NCBI GenBank assembly: GCA_964650965.1
Contig: CAZYYO010000002.1
Span: forward strand, 1 to 64,000
Direction: 5' to 3'
Length of the DNA: 64,000 bases
Origin: CAZYYO01 sp964650965
Lineage (GTDB): Bacteria > Bacillota > Clostridia > Lachnospirales > Lachnospiraceae
A program made the translations under genes and the position numbers. The notes under the pieces were generated by a model. That model saw only the letters and a program-made list of their open reading frames with translations. It searched no databases and was not told where the DNA came from. Shown here in pieces: positions 8,785-17,247 of this stretch; the first letter of the stretch is position 1, and every line of letters begins with the position of its first letter.

Positions 8785-11118
8785 ATGAAGAAGATTGATT
8801 TTGGAAAAGATTGGAAGTTTCGATATACCAATGGTACGTGGCTTGATGTAATACTTCCTCATGATGCACAGTTATTAGAGAAAAGGCAAAAAGATGCACC
8901 AGGTGGAAGTGGACATGGATTTTTCCCAGGGAATGTCTATGAATATGAAAAAAGATTTATAGCAGAAGAAAACTGGAAAGATCAGCATGTAGAATTGTTG
9001 TTTGAGGGAATTTATAAGGATGCAACCGTATCCATGAATGGACAGCAAATCGCATGTCATAAATATGGATATACACCTTTTCGCGTGTCCTTAGATGAAT
9101 ATCTTATATATGGACAGGAAAATGTGTTAGAGGTTGTGGCAGATAATTCCAAACTTCAAAATTCCCGGTGGTATACTGGCGGCGGTATTTTTAGACCAGT
9201 TTCACTTTTAGTGGGTGCAAAAAATAATATCCCATGGCAGGGAGTTCATATTTCTACATTGGATATTAATCCGGCTAAAATTCTTGTGGAAACCCAGGTA
9301 GAGACTGGTGATGTGGAAATCGAAATTTTAGACCAGGGCAAGGTGATTGCCAAGACTCAGGGAACAAGAGCAGAAATTGCAGTAGATCATGCACAGTTAT
9401 GGAGCGAAAATTCCCCATATCTGTACGAAGCAAAAGTGACTTTAAAGAATCATGGTGAGATTCAAGATGAGGTCGTAGAAACTTTTGGAATTCGTACATT
9501 ATCCTGGAGCCCAAAAGGTTTTTTGGTAAATGGAAAAAATACACTTTTAAGAGGCGGATGTGTTCACCATGATAACGGAATTATTGGTGCCACAAGCTAT
9601 GCAGAAAGTGAGTGGCGTCGTGTTCGTATATTAAAAGAGCAGGGGTTTAATGCCATTCGTGTTTCCCATAATCCTGCTGCTACAGCAATGCTTGATGCCT
9701 GTGATTATTACGGAATGTATGTCATGGATGAAACTTTTGACATGTGGTATTTAAGAAAAACAAAATATGATTATGGAATGAATTTTAAAGAATGCTGGAA
9801 GGATGATACCAAGGCCATGATTGACCGTGACTTCAATCATCCATCCGTTGTTATGTATTCCATTGGTAACGAAGTGTCAGAACCTGGAAAACCAGATGGC
9901 GTTCAGATGGGAAAAGAAATCATTTCTTTTGTAAAGTCCATGGATGAAACAAGAGCAGTTACAGGTGGAATGAATCTCATGCTTATGACCAATTATTCCA
10001 AAGGAAAAGGCCAGTATGACAATGTAGATGAAGAGCAAAAGGCAGAGGCTGATGGAACAAAACAGGAAGGAAAAGATCCGAAAAACGGAAGTTTGCTTTT
10101 TAACACAATCGCATCTTTTGTTGGAGCAGGAATGAACAAAGCGGCTAATTCAGATCAGGCGGATCAGGTTACAACACCAATTTTAGATGCATTGGATATT
10201 GCGGGTTACAATTACGCCAACGGCAGATATCCCATGGAAGGAGCAAAACATCCAAATAGAATCATTGTTGGAAGCGAGACTTTCCCATATGAAATTGGAA
10301 AGAACTGGGATATGGTAAAAAAATATCCATATCTTATTGGTGACTTCATGTGGACTTCCTGGGATTATTTGGGGGAGGCTGGAATTGGCGCTTGGAGCTA
10401 CACTGGAGGCATGCCTTTTAACCGACCATATCCATGGATTTTGGGTGGAGCAGGCGTTATCGATATTCTGGGAAATTCTGATGCAAGTTGCGGTCTTGCA
10501 AGAGTTGTTTGGGGTATCACGAAAAAGCCGGTCATTGGAGTTCGCCCAGTAAACCATCCGGGAGTAAGAGTATCCAAATCCGTTTGGCGTGGAACCAATG
10601 CAATGGAAAGCTGGTCCTGGAAAAACTGCGATGGTAATAAAGCCCTGATTGATGTTTTCGCAGATGCAAATACGGTGGAACTTAAAATCAATGGAAAATC
10701 CAAAGGAAAGAAAAAAATCAAAGAGTATCAGGCGATGTTTAAGACAAAGTATGAGTCTGGAACCATTGAGATTATTGCTTACGATGAACAAGGCACCCAA
10801 ATTTCAAGTAGCAGCTTATGTTCTGCAACGGGTAACAATCAGATTGTAGTGACTCGTGAGAAAAACACATATAAAGATAGTGATATTGCGTACTTTAAGA
10901 TTGAGGTTCAGGGAGAGAATGGAATTGTTGAATCTAATGAGGATCGCAAATTAAAAGTAAGTGTAGAAGGTGGGGAACTATTAGGTTTTGGAAGTGCAAA
11001 TCCTTGCACCGAGGAACAGTATCATACTGGTGAATTCACCACTTATTATGGAAAAGCACAGGCCATTGTAAGAATTACAGATGCGTCTGCTTTTAAAATA
11101 AATGTGACTAGTTTATAA
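8785..11118 (+). CDS. Glycoside hydrolase family 2 enzyme, second copy
   Basis: This 777-aa protein is read from the ATG preceded by TTTTGGAGGTTAGA; the longer frame from GTG 8752 has no ribosome site. It shares the domain order of the first GH2 enzyme: LPHDAQL near 25-30, NSRWYTGGGIFRPV, GGCVHHDNG, acid/base in GNE (about E363), nucleophile in GSETFP (about E498), then WTSWDYLGEAG. A hydrophilic Lys/Asp/Glu-rich insert (about 405-435) lies between the catalytic glutamates. No signal peptide is seen, so it acts on imported sugar. It is followed 28 bp later by the GPH transporter. Beta-galactosidase-like activity is likely but the sugar is not determined. Confidence 0.88.
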   Translation: MKKIDFGKDWKFRYTNGTWLDVILPHDAQLLEKRQKDAPGGSGHGFFPGNVYEYEKRFIAEENWKDQHVELLFEGIYKDATVSMNGQQIACHKYGYTPFRVSLDEYLIYGQENVLEVVADNSKLQNSRWYTGGGIFRPVSLLVGAKNNIPWQGVHISTLDINPAKILVETQVETGDVEIEILDQGKVIAKTQGTRAEIAVDHAQLWSENSPYLYEAKVTLKNHGEIQDEVVETFGIRTLSWSPKGFLVNGKNTLLRGGCVHHDNGIIGATSYAESEWRRVRILKEQGFNAIRVSHNPAATAMLDACDYYGMYVMDETFDMWYLRKTKYDYGMNFKECWKDDTKAMIDRDFNHPSVVMYSIGNEVSEPGKPDGVQMGKEIISFVKSMDETRAVTGGMNLMLMTNYSKGKGQYDNVDEEQKAEADGTKQEGKDPKNGSLLFNTIASFVGAGMNKAANSDQADQVTTPILDALDIAGYNYANGRYPMEGAKHPNRIIVGSETFPYEIGKNWDMVKKYPYLIGDFMWTSWDYLGEAGIGAWSYTGGMPFNRPYPWILGGAGVIDILGNSDASCGLARVVWGITKKPVIGVRPVNHPGVRVSKSVWRGTNAMESWSWKNCDGNKALIDVFADANTVELKINGKSKGKKKIKEYQAMFKTKYESGTIEIIAYDEQGTQISSSSLCSATGNNQIVVTREKNTYKDSDIAYFKIEVQGENGIVESNEDRKLKVSVEGGELLGFGSANPCTEEQYHTGEFTTYYGKAQAIVRITDASAFKINVTSL

Positions 11119-11146
11119 AAAGCTTTTTACAAAAATGGAGGGTAAC

Positions 11147-12544
11147 ATGAGCAAAAAAGAAAAGCTAAACGAAAAAGGAGTACCATACGGTGCTAGACTA
11201 AAGATGCCAATTTGGTTTGGGGTAATATGGTCATCACGAGGAATTTCTGCAGGTATTGCAGCAATTATGATGATGCAGATTTCCTTTTATTGTACAGATA
11301 TTTTAGGATTGAATGCAGCTATCATTGGAACATTATTTTTAGTATCAAAGATTATTGATGCTTTTACAGATCTGGGATTTGGATTTATTTTAGATAAGAC
11401 ACACACCAAATTAGGTAAGGCTCGTCCTTATGAATTGTTTATTATTTTGGAATGGCTGTTTATGGTAATGCTTTTTAATGCACCTAAATTTGGAGTTACA
11501 GGTCAGTACGTATGGATTTTTATCATGTATGTTCTTGTAAATGCAGTTTGTGCAACAGCTCTTGGTGGAATTGATTCTGTTTATCTTGCAAAGGTATTTA
11601 CCACACATGAAAATCAGATTTCAGCAATGTCAATTAATGGTTTTGTAGTAATGTTTGTTAGTATTGTATTCAATATCGTATTTCCACAGTGGCTGGCATC
11701 CGGTGGAACAACACAGGCTGGTTGGGCTGCACTTACTATCCCTATGGGAATTGGACTTTCTATTATTGGTATTCTTAGATTTATCTTCTGTAAAGAAGTG
11801 GCTGTAGAAGAGACCACAGGTGAAGCCAATAAGCAAAAGAGCACGAATGACCTTTCGATAAAGGATTCCATGAAGCTGTTAGGAAAAAATAAATATTTGT
11901 TTATCATTGTGGCGCTGATGCTGTTAACCTTCTGGGTAAATAACATGCAGACAGCTACTGTTTATTATTTCAAATATATTGTTGGCGATATTACTCTGCA
12001 GGGAACGGTTGCAATTACATCTATGATTGTTGTTCCAGCCCTTGTAATATTCCCTATTCTCTCTAAAAAAATTGGAACGACAAAGATTCTTCAAATTTGT
12101 TCCCTGCTTGGAGCCGTTGGCCTTTTCATTCGTACCATTGGTGGAACAAACCTTTCTACATTGATTGTTGGTGGTATTTTCATGGGAATTGGAACGCTTC
12201 CAATCAGTATGATGATTAATACATATTTAATTGATTGTATGGATTACGGTGAGTGGAAGACAGGAGTTCGTATTGAGGGACTTGTAGCTTCTATTGCAAA
12301 CTTTGCAAGTAAAGTTGGAAATGGTATTGCACTGGGATTTGTAGGTCTGGTTATGGGATTAGCCGGATATAACGGATTAGCAGAGACACAGTCAGCAACC
12401 GCTAATGGAGCTATTATTTTCTTATATAATATTCTTCCAATGATTCTGTTTGCAGTTATGTTTATATTATCTCTATTCTATAAAGTAGATTCTATTCGTC
12501 CTCAGATGGATGCGGATTTAAAGAAAAAGCATGAAGCAGCATAA
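11147..12544 (+). CDS. GPH-family (MelB-like) sugar:cation symporter
   Basis: The 465-aa protein with about 12 membrane segments starts at the ATG right after GGAGGGTAAC; an in-frame ATG at 11135 overlaps that ribosome site and is less likely. The N-terminal domain has the family feature FTDLGFGFILDKTHTKLGKARP (Asp residues in TM2 and the R-x-K loop for cation/sugar coupling), and the mid-C-terminal part has MDYGEWKTGVRIEGL. It should import a glycoside with Na+ or H+ for hydrolysis by the GH2 enzyme just upstream. It shares the family with the partial transporter at the window start. Confidence 0.92.
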   Translation: MSKKEKLNEKGVPYGARLKMPIWFGVIWSSRGISAGIAAIMMMQISFYCTDILGLNAAIIGTLFLVSKIIDAFTDLGFGFILDKTHTKLGKARPYELFIILEWLFMVMLFNAPKFGVTGQYVWIFIMYVLVNAVCATALGGIDSVYLAKVFTTHENQISAMSINGFVVMFVSIVFNIVFPQWLASGGTTQAGWAALTIPMGIGLSIIGILRFIFCKEVAVEETTGEANKQKSTNDLSIKDSMKLLGKNKYLFIIVALMLLTFWVNNMQTATVYYFKYIVGDITLQGTVAITSMIVVPALVIFPILSKKIGTTKILQICSLLGAVGLFIRTIGGTNLSTLIVGGIFMGIGTLPISMMINTYLIDCMDYGEWKTGVRIEGLVASIANFASKVGNGIALGFVGLVMGLAGYNGLAETQSATANGAIIFLYNILPMILFAVMFILSLFYKVDSIRPQMDADLKKKHEAA

Positions 12545-12646
12545 AATGGAGAAAGAAATGCAAATGTCCATTCATTCTCTGGAGAGATACATGGATTTAA
12601 TGGCGGTGAAAAGAAAAAAGCCGCAAAGATGAATATAGAATTTCTT

Positions 12647-12683
12647 AAAAAATCACTGTTTTTTAAAAAAATAGTGATTTTTT
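12647..12683 (+). terminator. Intrinsic terminator of the GH2/GPH operon
   Basis: AAAAAATCACT pairs with AGTGATTTTTT, ending in a T run, about 100 bp after the symporter stop. The ~100 bp before it hold only a 28-codon frame with no support. Confidence 0.8.
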
Positions 12684-12696
12684 ATTAATTTAAGGG

Positions 12697-12702
12697 TATA
12701 AT
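12697..12702 (+). promoter_or_regulatory. -10 element of the Fic gene
   Basis: TATAAT lies 30 bp before the fic ATG and just after the preceding terminator. The -35 region is AT-rich and not clearly recognisable. Confidence 0.5.
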
Positions 12703-12731
12703 ATTTCAATAAATGAAAAGGAGTGGATCAT

Positions 12732-13811
12732 ATGGAACCATATAAGGCAAAAAAATTACCATTAGAATATCATATTGACAAAGAAATGTTACGTCTTGCG
12801 TCAGAGGCAAATGCTAAATATGGAGAATACAAATCTTTGTTAAATACTTTAGAGTTCGATGCAAACTTCTTTCTTGATTCGGTGTTATTAACAGAGAGTT
12901 ATAAATCTACTCAAATTGAGGGAACTCAAATTTCTCAGGATGAAATGTACTATTTAAAATATATGGAGATCACAGATGACAATCGGGAAATTCAGAACTT
13001 GAAAAGAACGATTGAATATGCAGAAAAAGAAATACAAGAAGGAAGTAAAATTAGTTATGAGCTAGTGAATCATATGCATCATATCATTCTAGATAGTGTG
13101 CGAGGTTCGAATAAAACACCAGGTAAAATTAGAACAACACAAAATTGGATTGGATCCAAAGGCGTTAATATCGAAGGAGCTACTTTTATACCGCCGATTC
13201 CAGAGGAAGTTTATGGACTATTGATCAATTTGTATGAGTATATGAATGATGAATTTGTTGATCCATTATTAATCAATGTTGCATTATCGCATATGCAGTT
13301 TGAAACAATTCATGCTTATAAAGATGGAAATGGAAGAGTGGGAAGGGCATTGATACCTGTACAAATGGCTCTTCTTGATCAGGACAGACCAATACTTTAC
13401 ATGTCAGAAATATTGGAATTATATAAGCCAGCTTATCAAAGAAATCTAATGGAATGTAGAAGGGGAAATGTATTAGGATACATTAAATTCTTTTTACAAT
13501 GTATTATTGATCAATGTAATTCCTATATTTTTAAAATAGAAAGAATCAAAGAAATTTATAGGGAAGACATGAAGAAAATCGAGCAAATAAAGGGAAATTC
13601 AGTATATCGTATCATGCCAGTTCTGATGAAACAAATTGTCTTTACCAAAAAGGAAGTACAGGAATTATCAGGTGTTTCGGTTAATGTTGTATCAAATATT
13701 ATAAATCAATTAGTAGATTTAAAAATAATAAATCCAGATAGTTCGGTTGTAAAAAAAGGGTATAGATATCAAAGGATTTATGACATTTTTGTGGGTACAG
13801 GGGATTATTGA
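12732..13811 (+). CDS. Fic family protein with N-terminal inhibitory motif and C-terminal winged helix
   Basis: The 359-aa protein starts at the ATG eight bases after AAGGAG (the GTG at 12723 is too close). It has the Fic catalytic motif HAYKDGNGRVGR (194-205), in which His is the base and Arg binds phosphate. It also carries STQIEG (59-64), fitting the [ST]xxxE[GN] inhibitory helix of class II Fic proteins, whose Glu blocks ATP. The last ~80 residues look like a winged helix (KKEVQELSGVSVNVVSNIINQL). Fic proteins usually transfer AMP to target proteins. It has its own promoter and terminator and so stands alone. The target is unknown. Confidence 0.9.
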   Translation: MEPYKAKKLPLEYHIDKEMLRLASEANAKYGEYKSLLNTLEFDANFFLDSVLLTESYKSTQIEGTQISQDEMYYLKYMEITDDNREIQNLKRTIEYAEKEIQEGSKISYELVNHMHHIILDSVRGSNKTPGKIRTTQNWIGSKGVNIEGATFIPPIPEEVYGLLINLYEYMNDEFVDPLLINVALSHMQFETIHAYKDGNGRVGRALIPVQMALLDQDRPILYMSEILELYKPAYQRNLMECRRGNVLGYIKFFLQCIIDQCNSYIFKIERIKEIYREDMKKIEQIKGNSVYRIMPVLMKQIVFTKKEVQELSGVSVNVVSNIINQLVDLKIINPDSSVVKKGYRYQRIYDIFVGTGDY

Positions 13812-13833
13812 TAATGGTAATTTTCAAAAGAAC

Positions 13834-13918
13834 CTTACAAGAATGTAAGAATAAGCCGGAAAATGTAAGCCAAATCTATGGCTGGCATTTTCCGGCTTTG
13901 TTATACTTGCAATGTAAG
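13834..13918. promoter_or_regulatory. Three ATGTAAG repeats upstream of the BceAB-like genes
   Basis: ATGTAAG occurs at 13843, 13863 and 13912 (approximate first bases). The first belongs to a palindrome, CTTACA-AGAA-TGTAAG, and the third to an overlapping CTTGCA/TGTAAG. The last copy is close to where a promoter for the ABC genes should lie. They may bind a BceR-type response regulator, but the middle copy is inside the fic terminator stem. Confidence 0.3.
13853..13900 (+). terminator. Long hairpin terminator after fic
   Basis: AAGCCGGAAAATG pairs with CATTTTCCGGCTT, with further pairing of AGCC/GGCT inside, ending in a short T-rich tail. It lies 42 bp after the fic stop and isolates the ABC genes from it. 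Confidence 0.75.
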
Positions 13919-13974
13919 ATGAATATGACAGATAATGTTTCTAATAGAAGCATTCAAAAAAATAGGAGGCAGCT

Positions 13975-14742
13975 ATGGCAATCTTAAAGGTAAACAATTT
14001 GAAGAAGGTATATACCACCCGTTTTGGTGGGAATCAGGTACAGGCATTAAGTGATATTAATTTCTCCGTAGATGAGGGGGAATATGTGGCAATTATGGGA
14101 GAGTCCGGTTCTGGCAAGACCACACTTCTTAACATACTTGCATCACTGGATAAACCAACCAGCGGAGAAGTAATGTTAAATGATAAGAATATTGTAGGAA
14201 TCAGAGAAAAGGAAATTTCCAAATTCAGGAGAGAAAATCTGGGCTTTGTATTTCAGGATTTTAATTTGCTGGATAATTTCTCACTGAAGGACAATATTCT
14301 TCTTCCCCTGGTACTGTCCCATATGGATGTGCAGGAGATGGAACAACGGTTGGAGCCAGTGGCGAAGAAGCTGGGCATAACAGAGCTTCTTGGAAAATTC
14401 CCATATGAGGTATCCGGTGGACAGAAGCAGCGTACAGCAGTAGCACGTGCCATTATTACCAGACCACAGCTGATTTTGGCGGATGAACCAACCGGTGCAT
14501 TGGATTCCAAGTCTACAGATGATTTACTTACCTTATTTAATGAGATTAATGAGGATGGACAGACCATACTTATGGTTACCCATAGTACCAAGGCGGCCAG
14601 TCACGCCAATCGCGTTTTGTTTATAAAGGATGGAGAGGTGTTCCATCAACTGTATCGGGGCAATATGACCAGTGAGGAGCTATATGTACGCATTTCCGAT
14701 ACCCTGACAATGCTTACGACAGGTGGTGAGTTAAATGAATAA
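13975..14742 (+). CDS. BceA-like ABC transporter ATP-binding protein
   Basis: This 255-aa ATPase has Walker A (GESGSGKTT), the signature VSGGQKQRTAVARAI, and Walker B (LILADEPTGALDS) with the His switch (MVTHSTKAA). It is in the MacB/LolD/BceA branch. It overlaps the permease gene by 8 bp, and that permease has the single large extracellular loop characteristic of BceB. Such pairs protect against cell-wall-active peptides such as bacitracin and lantibiotics, and also act as sensors. No BceRS two-component genes adjoin it. The start has AGGAGG at seven bases. Confidence 0.92.
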   Translation: MAILKVNNLKKVYTTRFGGNQVQALSDINFSVDEGEYVAIMGESGSGKTTLLNILASLDKPTSGEVMLNDKNIVGIREKEISKFRRENLGFVFQDFNLLDNFSLKDNILLPLVLSHMDVQEMEQRLEPVAKKLGITELLGKFPYEVSGGQKQRTAVARAIITRPQLILADEPTGALDSKSTDDLLTLFNEINEDGQTILMVTHSTKAASHANRVLFIKDGEVFHQLYRGNMTSEELYVRISDTLTMLTTGGELNE

Positions 14743-16786
14743 TATGTATTTGAAATTATCCACTACCAATATGAAGAATAATCGGCAATTTTATCTGCCT
14801 TATCTTCTTATGGGAATTATTACAGTAACCATGAACTATACCATGGTGGCATTGAATAACAACAAGGGATTAGAGAAGATTCCAGGGGTGATGGACCTTC
14901 GTATGATTCTGGTACTGGGAACCTATGTGATTGGAATCTGTTCTGTAATCTTTCTGTTTTATACCAATAGCTTCATTATGAAGCGAAGAAAGAAGGAACT
15001 GGGAGTATACAACATCCTGGGAATGGAGAAGAAGCACATTGCAAGACTTCTTCTGGCAGAAACCTTAATTCAGGCATTGGTCTCTATCGTTCTTGGTCTT
15101 ATTGTTGGTATTGCATTTAATAAGCTGATGATGATGCTGTTATATAAGCTCACTGGCTTTGAAAATTCCGTAGAGTTTGAAATTTCATCCATCGGAATTC
15201 GGGGAACCGTGATTTTGTTCGCTATTATTTATCTCGTGATATACATTTACGACCTGATGCAGGTACAGCTGTCGAAACCCATCGAATTGCTTCATGGGGG
15301 AAATGTAGGTGAACGGGAGCCTAAGACCAAGCTGCTTCTGGCAATTATCGGTATTGGATGTATCGCAGCAGGCTATTATATTGCCACTACAACGAAAAAT
15401 CCCATGAGTGCACTGGTGCTGTTTTTTGTTGCAGTTATACTTGTCATTGCAGGAACTTATGCATTATTTACTGCAGGAAGTATTGTATTATTGAAAATGC
15501 TTCGGAAAAATAAAGCATATTATTACCAAAGTGCTCATTTTACATCTGTTTCAGGAATGATGTATCGAATGAAGCAAAACGCAGTGGGACTGGCGAATAT
15601 CTGTATCTTAAGTACCATGGTACTGGTTATGGTGTCCACAACCGTTAGTATGTTTATCGGAGTAGAGGATGAACTGGATTCCCGCTATGCAGCAGAAATT
15701 GCAGTAACCGGATATTATGATACCAGTATTAGTGAGGCTAAACAGGATAAGCAGGTATTAGTGGATAAGCTGGAGGAAACCATTCAAAGCAGTGGAAGAA
15801 GTATTACAGATGCCAGCTATTACTACAGCCTAACCATGGTAGGTCTGTTAAATCAGGGGGATTTTGTTGTAGATGATTCCCTGGGGGGAACTTATGCCAT
15901 TGATAATGCAGCCATGATAACCTGTATGACATGGGATGACTATCAGCTGATGAATCCAGAGAATGGAAAGAAGTTGTCCAAACCCCAGGACGGACAGGCC
16001 ATTATAGTGGGAAGCAGGGATTATAACCAGAGCACCTTTACCCTGGATGATTTGACAATTCCTGTAGAACATGCGTATCAATTTGATGATATTGATACAG
16101 ATGAGATCACATACTTGGATAGTATGAGCGGAATCTATTATCTGATACTCCCTCAAGATGCTATGCTAGATACCATCTATCAGAAACAAAGAACCATAAG
16201 CCCAGAGCGGTCACAGACCTACCATCTGAATATGAATGTAAATATTGACGGAACAGGGGAAGAGAAGCTACTCTGCGATCAACAGGTAACAGATATGATA
16301 AATAGTATATCTGCACCAGGTGCATCCATAGGACATTACAGCTATGCATATGTAGAATGCCGCCAGCTGAATCAGGCAGATTTCTATACCATATACGGAG
16401 GACTATTCTTCATAGGATTGTTCCTGGGCAGCATGTTCCTGCTGGTTACCGTACTGATTATCTTCTATAAGCAGATATCCGAGGGCTATGAAGATAAGGA
16501 ACGCTTTGCAATCATGGAAAAGGTAGGAATGAGCAATCAGGAGGTAAAGGCAACCATTTCCAGCCAGATAAGAATTGTATTCTTCCTGCCACTGATTACA
16601 GCCTGTATCCATGTATTTGCAGCATTCCCAATGATTCGCCGCATCCTTGCACTGCTGAACCTAACCAACAGTCAATTGTTCTTCTACTGTATGCTGGCAA
16701 CCATCGGTGTATTTACCATCATATATTTCATCGTATTCAAAATGACCTCCAAAAACTACTACAACATCGTAGGCGAACAGGTCTAA
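14735..16786 (+). CDS. BceB-like ABC transporter permease (FtsX type)
   Basis: The 683-aa permease has about 10 membrane helices, with FtsX-like segments early (FYTNSFIMKRRKKELGVYNILGMEKKH coupling region), in the middle and at the end. A long extracellular domain (about residues 310-545) separates helices 7 and 8, as in BceB, which binds peptide antibiotics. Its ATG lies inside the last codons of the ATPase gene, showing tight coupling. A perfect 33-bp-arm palindrome begins 5 bp after its stop codon. No BceS-type kinase lies next to it, so its signalling partner must be elsewhere, or the LytTR system at 18971 serves. Confidence 0.92.
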   Translation: MNNMYLKLSTTNMKNNRQFYLPYLLMGIITVTMNYTMVALNNNKGLEKIPGVMDLRMILVLGTYVIGICSVIFLFYTNSFIMKRRKKELGVYNILGMEKKHIARLLLAETLIQALVSIVLGLIVGIAFNKLMMMLLYKLTGFENSVEFEISSIGIRGTVILFAIIYLVIYIYDLMQVQLSKPIELLHGGNVGEREPKTKLLLAIIGIGCIAAGYYIATTTKNPMSALVLFFVAVILVIAGTYALFTAGSIVLLKMLRKNKAYYYQSAHFTSVSGMMYRMKQNAVGLANICILSTMVLVMVSTTVSMFIGVEDELDSRYAAEIAVTGYYDTSISEAKQDKQVLVDKLEETIQSSGRSITDASYYYSLTMVGLLNQGDFVVDDSLGGTYAIDNAAMITCMTWDDYQLMNPENGKKLSKPQDGQAIIVGSRDYNQSTFTLDDLTIPVEHAYQFDDIDTDEITYLDSMSGIYYLILPQDAMLDTIYQKQRTISPERSQTYHLNMNVNIDGTGEEKLLCDQQVTDMINSISAPGASIGHYSYAYVECRQLNQADFYTIYGGLFFIGLFLGSMFLLVTVLIIFYKQISEGYEDKERFAIMEKVGMSNQEVKATISSQIRIVFFLPLITACIHVFAAFPMIRRILALLNLTNSQLFFYCMLATIGVFTIIYFIVFKMTSKNYYNIVGEQV

Positions 16787-16790
16787 TACG

Positions 16791-16874
16791 ATACAATACG
16801 AGACGAGAAAGAAGCTGCTAAGCCGCTGATACAATCAGCCAGCTTAGCAGCTTCTTTCTCGTCTCGTATTGTAT
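16791..16874. repeat. Perfect 33-bp inverted repeat (84-nt hairpin)
   Basis: Arms 16791-16823 and 16842-16874 are exact reverse complements. The 18-nt loop itself folds (GCTGAT/ATCAGC), so almost the whole element is one stem. It begins right after the bceB-like stop codon. There is no T run on either side, so it is not a classical intrinsic terminator. It could be an mRNA 3' stabiliser, an RNase III site or an inserted palindromic element. Confidence 0.9.
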
Positions 16875-16926
16875 GGCATTGTGACAGATTGAACCATCTC
16901 ACCTGACAAATCACGGTAACCTCGTA

Positions 16927-17167
16927 GCGTTTGTACTGGAGAGGGGCAGCCGGGAGGGGACACCCATGTGAATGGCTGATTTCGTGTATCACTTAGGGTG
17001 CATAAGCAAGGCCGCCCGCCCGAGGCCAAAGCAACCACCTTCGGTGGTTGACGCTTGGCCGACCAGGGCAATATCCAGCCTTGCGTTTGCACCCTTAGTG
17101 ATACTAGAAATCAATGCCTTGAACATGGATGTCCCCTCCCGGCTGCCCCTCCCTCCAGTACAAACGC
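16927..17167. repeat. 241-bp GC-rich imperfect palindrome
   Basis: The left arm (from GCGTTTGTACTGGAG at 16927) and right arm (ending CTCCAGTACAAACGC at 17167) match in inverted orientation almost to the centre. Shared blocks include GGGGCAGCCGGGAGGGGAC, GATTTC with GTATCACT, AGGGTGCA, GCAAGGC and GGCCAA. The apex is CAACCACC/GGTGGTTG around TTC (17032-17050). Small mismatches and a few unpaired bases interrupt the arms. It is much richer in GC than its surroundings. It may be a MITE-like insertion or a long structured RNA; nothing in it codes for a known protein. Confidence 0.88.
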
Positions 17168-17176
17168 GGGCCCCCC

Positions 17177-17205
17177 TTGACAACCAACGCATTAAGTACT
17201 ATAAC
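17177..17205 (+). promoter_or_regulatory. Promoter of the AbrB-ABC operon
   Basis: TTGACA and TATAAC are separated by 17 bp, close to the vegetative consensus, and lie immediately after the big palindrome. The AbrB-like gene starts 71 bp downstream. Confidence 0.8.
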
Positions 17206-17220
17206 AAAAGTATAAAAAGT

Positions 17221-17247
17221 CATACAAATCATACCAATCATACAAAA
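17221..17247 (+). repeat. Three tandem 9-bp repeats in the AbrB-like gene leader
   Basis: CATACAAAT, CATACCAAT and CATACAAAA follow each other directly, just after the expected transcription start and 30 bp before the gene. Phasing of about one helical turn suggests a protein-binding array, possibly for the AbrB-like product itself, or an unstructured leader. Confidence 0.6.

Noticed and set aside
12545..12646. 28-codon frame after the GPH symporter
   Set aside because: It overlaps the symporter stop region, has no ribosome site of its own and leads into the terminator.
16791..16874. Intrinsic terminator for the BceAB-like operon
   Set aside because: The stem is strong but neither side has a T run.
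16844..17192. Several short frames on both strands within the palindromic spacer
   Set aside because: They mirror each other through the inverted arms, lack ribosome sites and match no protein pattern. The palindrome explains them.
17221..17247. CRISPR or satellite array
   Set aside because: Only three 9-bp units without spacers; too short and next to a promoter.
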